From Paenibacillus phytorum (GTDB lineage Bacteria > Bacillota > Bacilli > Paenibacillales > NBRC-103111): a DNA stretch of 64,000 bases. A program made the position numbers and the translations under genes. The stretch's first letter is position 1. The number at the start of each line of letters is the position of its first letter. Below, one piece after another: positions 60,028-64,000 of the stretch. A model generated the notes under the pieces. The model saw only the letters and a list, made by a program, of their open reading frames with translations. It was not told the origin of the DNA and ran no database searches. The stretch spans positions 1 to 64,000 of the forward strand of contig NZ_WHOA01000092.1 of the NCBI RefSeq assembly GCF_013141715.1. Reading direction: 5' to 3'.

Positions 60028-60055
60028 TGTAAGATTGCAAGAGGGAGGGATCCCA

Positions 60056-60604
60056 GTGGTAGCACCCGAACTGGTAAGATCTGCACAAGCCGGTGATCGT
60101 GATGCTCTCATTACCCTATTGCGAGAAATTGAGTCTCACGTTTATCGAACCGCTTATTATATTTTGAATAATGAACAGGATGCCCTCGATGCTTCACAGG
60201 AGGCACTCCTTCGGATTTATACAAAAATTAATTCCTATGAAGAAAAAGCGCTCTTCAAGACGTGGGTACAGCGGATTGTAACGAACATCTGCATCGATAA
60301 ATTTCGCAAGGCGAAACCAACGGTTTCGATTGATGAGCATGATATGACCTTTACAGCAGAACATAATGTTGAACAGGAAATGTTAATTGGCTATTTAGCC
60401 AAAGATATTAGAGAAGCAATCGAAAAGCTTCCCGAACACCATCGATCTGTTGTTGTTCTCCGTTATTTGCAGGACTTTTCGTATCATGAAATTGCAGAAT
60501 CTCTCAACTTACCGTTAAACACGGTGAAGTCTTACTTATTTCGAGCTAGACAGCAATTACAGTCGCTGCTCCAAGAATATCAGAAAGGAGGTGTTCGGGG
60601 ATGA
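60056..60604 (+). CDS. ECF sigma factor, SigW/SigX-like
   Basis: A 182-residue sigma factor. Region 2 includes YRTAYYILNNEQDALDASQE and RIYTKINSYEEKALFKTWVQ; region 4 ends with LRYLQDFSYHEIAESLNLPL. GTG at 60056 is the start because GGGAGGG at 60042-60048 sits seven bases away. The next gene begins inside its stop and encodes its anti-sigma partner. Targets are probably envelope-stress genes. Confidence 0.9.
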   Translation: MVAPELVRSAQAGDRDALITLLREIESHVYRTAYYILNNEQDALDASQEALLRIYTKINSYEEKALFKTWVQRIVTNICIDKFRKAKPTVSIDEHDMTFTAEHNVEQEMLIGYLAKDIREAIEKLPEHHRSVVVLRYLQDFSYHEIAESLNLPLNTVKSYLFRARQQLQSLLQEYQKGGVRG

Positions 60605-61812
60605 ATTGTCAAGAGGTGATGGAATTTATGCAAAGACAGCTGGATGGAGATTTAGATGCAAAAGAGGAAACTGAGCTTCATGCTCACCTGATGCATTGTT
60701 TGGACTGTGCACAGATGTTTGAACGTTTACAAAGATTGTCCGATGAACTGACCCAGTTGCCAAAGGTCATTCCTCCATACAGTTTGGTCGATGCTATCAT
60801 GCCGCAGCTAGCTGATATAGATAGACATGCCGCGGCGTCCATTACCGACAAGGTGGCTGCTTTCGGCACCAATGCTAGTCAGACAGCTTCTGTGCAGCCT
60901 CCCAAACTTCCTTGGACACGCCGTTTAGGATCACAGTTCTCCTGGAAATTCGCTGGTGGTGTCGTTGCCGCAGGTCTCATCCTTGGTTTCTTCGCGTTTA
61001 ATCTGAAGCATCCTATACTAGATCAAGCAGATGGTTTGCTGCAGCCAAAGGCTGCTTCTGAGAAGCAGAGTGCCGGACAAATGCAAAGCACGGCAGCCTC
61101 CGATTCAAACGCCGCACAAGATGCTGTTAAGAACAAAGCGGCAGACAGTGCAGGCGCGAAGCAGGTGGCACCTAATGCTCCGGCCGCTGAGTCATTCGGG
61201 CAAGAGAAAGCAGTGCCGGATTCAACGACGGGAAATGGGCTAGTGGGGCCGCAAGCTACAACTGATGCGAAGCTGGAGAAGCCACAAACGCTGAGTACAT
61301 CTGAGACGACGAAAGGTACGGATGGTTTGCGCCAAGCGCCTTCTACCTCAGAGCCTGAACGGCTGAAAGATTCGGCATCCGCTGGTACTAATGTGAAGAA
61401 GGAATCGGACCTTGTATCGACGAATCCGCCGGACAGCAATGTAACTCCAAATAACCCGCCGGAACAGCAAAAGGTATTGAAAACTACGGAACCAACACCT
61501 ACGCCTGTTGCTAAGAAGGGTGGAGAAACGAGTGATGTCGGAGGCATATATTCTTTAACAGTACCTAGTGCGAATCCATTAAAATCAAAAACGGGCGTTC
61601 TTGAGGCTGTTGTTGAAGAGCAGCATGTCGTGATCCGAAACAGCTCTACCCAAGAAGTTGTTTTTTCGTCCAAGCAAGTTTGGAAGTCTGGTGATCTTAT
61701 CACGCTAGTGGAATGGTCTGATGACGACAAAATATTTTATCAAGTTCAAAGCGAAGGCTCGCTTCACACTTTTCTCATTGATTTAAATGCGAAAGAGGAA
61801 GCAGCTAAGTAA
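60601..61812 (+). CDS. Zinc-finger anti-sigma factor with long outer linker
   Basis: A 403-residue membrane protein. The N-terminal zf-HC2 domain carries H29, C33 and C36 (HLMHCLDC). A membrane segment lies at about 115-135 (FAGGVVAAGLILGFFAFNLK). Residues about 145-300 are a low-complexity Ala/Ser/Thr/Asn/Pro linker, and the last about 90 residues form a beta-rich domain. It should hold the ECF sigma at the membrane until released. The ATG overlaps the sigma stop. Confidence 0.88.
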   Translation: MNCQEVMEFMQRQLDGDLDAKEETELHAHLMHCLDCAQMFERLQRLSDELTQLPKVIPPYSLVDAIMPQLADIDRHAAASITDKVAAFGTNASQTASVQPPKLPWTRRLGSQFSWKFAGGVVAAGLILGFFAFNLKHPILDQADGLLQPKAASEKQSAGQMQSTAASDSNAAQDAVKNKAADSAGAKQVAPNAPAAESFGQEKAVPDSTTGNGLVGPQATTDAKLEKPQTLSTSETTKGTDGLRQAPSTSEPERLKDSASAGTNVKKESDLVSTNPPDSNVTPNNPPEQQKVLKTTEPTPTPVAKKGGETSDVGGIYSLTVPSANPLKSKTGVLEAVVEEQHVVIRNSSTQEVVFSSKQVWKSGDLITLVEWSDDDKIFYQVQSEGSLHTFLIDLNAKEEAAK

Positions 61813-61939
61813 ATTTGTGATACGAATGCACCAATGTGACGGTTCTAGCGTATGCTGTAGGATAAGGAAGCGGCAATACTTTGGTGGTGTCCACACGGTA
61901 TAAGGTTTCTAGAGCCTTAAACCGGTGTTTAAATAGACA

Positions 61940-61989
61940 AACAAAGGGATTACCTCAAGGTCTTCGGGCTTTGACGTAATCCCTTTGTT
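61940..61989 (+). terminator. Terminator of the sigma/anti-sigma unit
   Basis: AACAAAGGGATTAC and GTAATCCCTTTGTT form a 14-bp stem with a further TCAAGG/CTTTGA inner stem. Confidence 0.85.
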
Positions 61990-62024
61990 GTTGGTAAAAT
62001 GTAAGCAAGGAGTGAACATTAGCT

Positions 62025-63044
62025 ATGGACGCAAAGAGAGCATTGAAAGATATACAAGCAGGGCGCCCTGCACCAGTTTATTTGTGCTACGGTCCTGAGA
62101 AATATAAGATGAGGGAATTTATTCAGGTATTAACGGATTTGCTCATTGAGCCCGAGCACAAAGAGTTTGCAGTGAGTAAATTTGATTTGAGTGAGATTAG
62201 TCTCTCTGCGGTGCTGGAGGATGCGGAGACCCTTCCCTTTATGGTTCCGAAGAAGTTGGTCATCGCGAAGAATGCGCTGTTCTTCACAGGGGCGAAGGAA
62301 AGTTCGAAGATTGAACATCACTTGGATCGTTTGACGGATTATTTGAAATCTCCAGCGGAACATACCGTCGTGGTGTTTACGGTAGATGCAGATAAATTGG
62401 ACGAGCGTAAGAAGATAGTGAAAGCTCTCAAGGACCTTGAGGCGGCGGTTCCCTTCCTATCATTGAGCCCAGAAGAATTGCAGCAATGGGTCGCCAAACA
62501 AGCTCAGCAGCTGGGGTTTACGTTCACGGGGGAAGCCGCCGATCAACTGATCTTATACACTGGCGGGAATTTGCAATCCTTATCCGCAGAAATTGAGAAG
62601 ATTTCTTTATATGTAGGAGTCGGTGCGGAAGCATCGGTTGATGTCATCGATCAATTGGTGGCTCGCAGTACAGAACAGAACGTCTTCATTCTTATAGAGG
62701 ACATTGTAAATGTAAGGCTGGAACGTGCCTTCGTTATTCTCGAGGAGCTGCTGAAGCAGCGTGAGGAGCCGATCAAAATCGCGGCGCTCATCGCCAGACA
62801 GTTCCGCATCATGCTGCAGGTGAAGGAGCTAAGTAAACAAGGCTATTCCCAACAGCAAATGGCTTCACAGATCGGTTTGCACCCCTTTGCCGTGAAAGTG
62901 GCTGAAGGGCAGGCGCGCAAATACGATATTGAGAAGCTGAGTAGGATTATGTCGCAGCTTGCGGACCTCGATTTCCAAATGAAAACGGGGAAAATCGATA
63001 AAGTGTTAGGTTTGGAGTTGTTCCTTCTTAGGCTTGCTGCCTAG
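62025..63044 (+). CDS. holA: DNA polymerase III delta subunit
   Basis: A 339-residue clamp-loader subunit. Family blocks: CYGPEKYKMREFIQVLTDLL, VFTVDADKLDERKKIVKAL and the C-terminal HPFAVKVAEGQARKYDIEKL. It opens the sliding clamp. AAGGAGTGA lies upstream. Followed by the convergent rpsT gene, a common arrangement in bacilli. Confidence 0.93.
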   Translation: MDAKRALKDIQAGRPAPVYLCYGPEKYKMREFIQVLTDLLIEPEHKEFAVSKFDLSEISLSAVLEDAETLPFMVPKKLVIAKNALFFTGAKESSKIEHHLDRLTDYLKSPAEHTVVVFTVDADKLDERKKIVKALKDLEAAVPFLSLSPEELQQWVAKQAQQLGFTFTGEAADQLILYTGGNLQSLSAEIEKISLYVGVGAEASVDVIDQLVARSTEQNVFILIEDIVNVRLERAFVILEELLKQREEPIKIAALIARQFRIMLQVKELSKQGYSQQQMASQIGLHPFAVKVAEGQARKYDIEKLSRIMSQLADLDFQMKTGKIDKVLGLELFLLRLAA

Positions 63045-63065
63045 GAGGGCGGCTTTTCAAAAAGT

Positions 63066-63102
63066 AAAAAGTCCAGCTCTCTGTGAAGAGAACTGGACTT
63101 TT
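63066..63102. terminator. Bidirectional terminator
   Basis: AAAAGTCCAG and CTGGACTTTT with inner TCTC/GAGA; serves holA and rpsT. Confidence 0.9.
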
Positions 63103-63119
63103 GCTTTATGTCCGTTTTA

Positions 63120-63371
63120 TTACGCTTGAGCCGTAAGAGCGTTCAGCTTTTTAGCCAGACGGGACTTCTTGCGGTTAGCGGCATTTTTATGGATTAAACC
63201 TTTAGAAGCTGCTTTATCTAATTTCTTGGAAGCGTTAATTAGAGCTTCTGGGCTTACAGCTGTTTCGAAAGCTTTCACCGCAGTACGCAGAGCGGACTTT
63301 TGGGAAGCGTTACGAAGACGGCGCTTTTCGCTAACTTTTACTCGTTTAATAGCGGATTTAATGTTTGGCAT
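63120..63371 (-). CDS. rpsT: 30S ribosomal protein S20
   Basis: An 83-residue basic helical protein beginning [33 protein letters not shown] precedes the ATG at 63371; the frame extends three codons upstream through the ribosome binding site. Primary binder of the 5' domain of 16S rRNA. Confidence 0.95.
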   Translation of the reverse strand: MPNIKSAIKRVKVSEKRRLRNASQKSALRTAVKAFETAVSPEALINASKKLDKAASKGLIHKNAANRKKSRLAKKLNALTAQA

Positions 63372-63439
63372 GAAATTCACCTCCTACTTACAAAACACGG
63401 TTCAACGTTACATTTGTTTGTTTGCTGACAACTTTAAGT

Positions 63440-63468
63440 ATTCTACCATGCAACTATTGAAAATGCAA
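63440..63468 (-). promoter_or_regulatory. Promoter of rpsT
   Basis: On the minus strand TTGCAT (63468-63463), 17-bp spacer, TAGAAT (63445-63440). Confidence 0.7.
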
Positions 63469-63552
63469 GACCTGTCAATAGGTTTTCAGTGGTCTTTGTT
63501 TTTGTATAAGCGGTTGTAAATCGTAGCACAATAAAGGATGCAATGCACCCAA

Positions 63553-63595
63553 GGGTAACGGCTAAGCTGTCCGCCAAGGACAGGCGCGTTTACCC
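63553..63595 (+). other. Long hairpin between rpsT and gpr
   Basis: GGGTAA (63553-63558) pairs with TTACCC (63590-63595), with an inner CTGTCC (63567-63572)/GGACAG (63578-63583) stem and GCCAA loop. No T run follows, so it is not a simple terminator. Confidence 0.4.
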
Positions 63596-63660
63596 AGAAA
63601 TATGCAAAGCTTATAATGTGAAACATATAAATTCTTATATTTTGAGAAAGGGGAACTTCA

Positions 63661-64000
63661 ATGGACTTAGGCTCTTTTACAACACATACGGATCTTGCGG
63701 TAGATGCAAGGGATATGGCTCATGCAGCCAATCAGGGGCAACCGATACCTGGCATTGAACAGGAGTCGACACGTGAAAACGGGATACGAGTTACCAAGAT
63801 CAACGTTCTGAACGAAGAGGGCTCCAAAGCGCTTGGTAAGCTTCTCGGACATTATATAACCATAGAAGTGCCAGCTCTTCGGGAGAAAGACAGCCAATTA
63901 CAAGACCGCGTCGCCACGAAATTGGCCCAAGAGTTTGAACAGTTTTTGCGTGAAATCGGCATCCCTAAGAATGCAAAAGCGCTTATTATCGGTCTAGGCA
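63661..64000 (+). CDS. gpr: GPR germination protease, partial at the window edge
   Basis: The first 113 codons of the spore protease that degrades small acid-soluble proteins at germination. Recognisable start: DLGSFTTHTDLAVDARDMAH and then RENGIRVTKINVLNEEGSKA; GKLLGHYITIEVPAL follows. AAAGGGGAACTTCA lies before the ATG. CATATAA at 63624-63630 resembles a sigma-F/G -10, but no good -35 is seen. The C-terminus lies outside the window. Confidence 0.9.
   Translation, partial: MDLGSFTTHTDLAVDARDMAHAANQGQPIPGIEQESTRENGIRVTKINVLNEEGSKALGKLLGHYITIEVPALREKDSQLQDRVATKLAQEFEQFLREIGIPKNAKALIIGLG

Noticed and set aside
61023..61730. 235-codon minus-strand open frame opposite the anti-sigma gene
   Set aside because: Produced by the biased composition of the linker; Ser/Phe/Val-rich with no domain and no start site.
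1..64000. CRISPR arrays, prophage, insertion sequences, tRNA or rRNA genes
   Set aside because: No regularly spaced repeats with spacers, no transposase or phage structural genes, and no tRNA- or rRNA-like sequence were recognised on either strand. The T-box leader is the only structured RNA with clear identity.

Overview
The window reads as chromosome of an endospore-forming, low-to-mid GC Gram-positive rod, most likely Paenibacillus or a close relative. The basis is strong AGGAGG-type ribosome binding sites, frequent TTG/GTG starts, a leucine T-box leader, spore genes (spoVAC/AD/AE, a gerA-type operon, gpr, YjcZ-like peptides), the yqeG-yqeH-aroE-yqeI-nadD-yqeK-rsfS housekeeping string, a comEA-comEB-comEC competence cluster and several plant-polysaccharide loci with YesM/YesN regulators. 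The genus call is inference; no rRNA or tRNA gene is present to settle it.

Layout. 1-8.3 kb: a LacI-type regulator divergent from an ABC sugar importer and a GH116-like glycosidase, with three related palindromes in the divergent region. 8.3-11.4 kb: small or orphan genes (52-aa protein, DUF2238 membrane protein, MFS exporter, rhamnose mutarotase). 11.4-13.4 kb: gene remnants (histidine kinase tail, two solute-binding-protein tails, a broken GH42 beta-galactosidase) around an intact secreted stalk-domain protein. 13.5-22.4 kb: a full rhamnogalacturonan-type locus (YesM, YesN, lipoprotein, two permeases, GH105, SGNH acetylesterase), matching the B. subtilis yes order. 22.5-24.2 kb: MarR, nitroreductase and YgiN-like monooxygenase behind three evenly spaced palindromes. 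24.2-29.7 kb: secreted clan-D glycosidase, GalU, glycosyltransferase, papain-like peptidase, two micro-proteins. 29.7-36 kb: spore block (DUF1657 protein, DUF421-DUF1657 fusion, SpoVAC/AD/AE, YjcZ-like peptides and an Sm-like small protein), interrupted by a LacI/PhyH-dioxygenase pair on the other strand. 36-41.5 kb: MoxR-DUF58-transglutaminase trio and an esterase. 41.5-55.7 kb: conserved housekeeping and competence genes. 55.7-59.7 kb: gerA-type germinant receptor. 60-64 kb: ECF sigma/anti-sigma pair, holA, rpsT and the start of gpr.

How it works together. The two importers in the sugar loci carry no ATPase gene, so they probably share a distant MsmX-type ATPase. The yes-like genes would sense, import and trim pectin backbone fragments, with the rhamnose mutarotase nearby serving the released sugar. 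The spore genes at 29.7-36, 55.7-59.7 and 63.7 kb cover dipicolinate transport, germinant sensing and degradation of small acid-soluble proteins. No CRISPR array, prophage, insertion sequence or defence island was recognised. The most unusual points are the fused DUF421-DUF1657 gene with a sigma-G-like promoter, the Sm-like protein between two YjcZ-like peptides, the periodic MarR operators, the decayed locus with duplicated remnants, and a GC-rich block confined to the first third of comEC.
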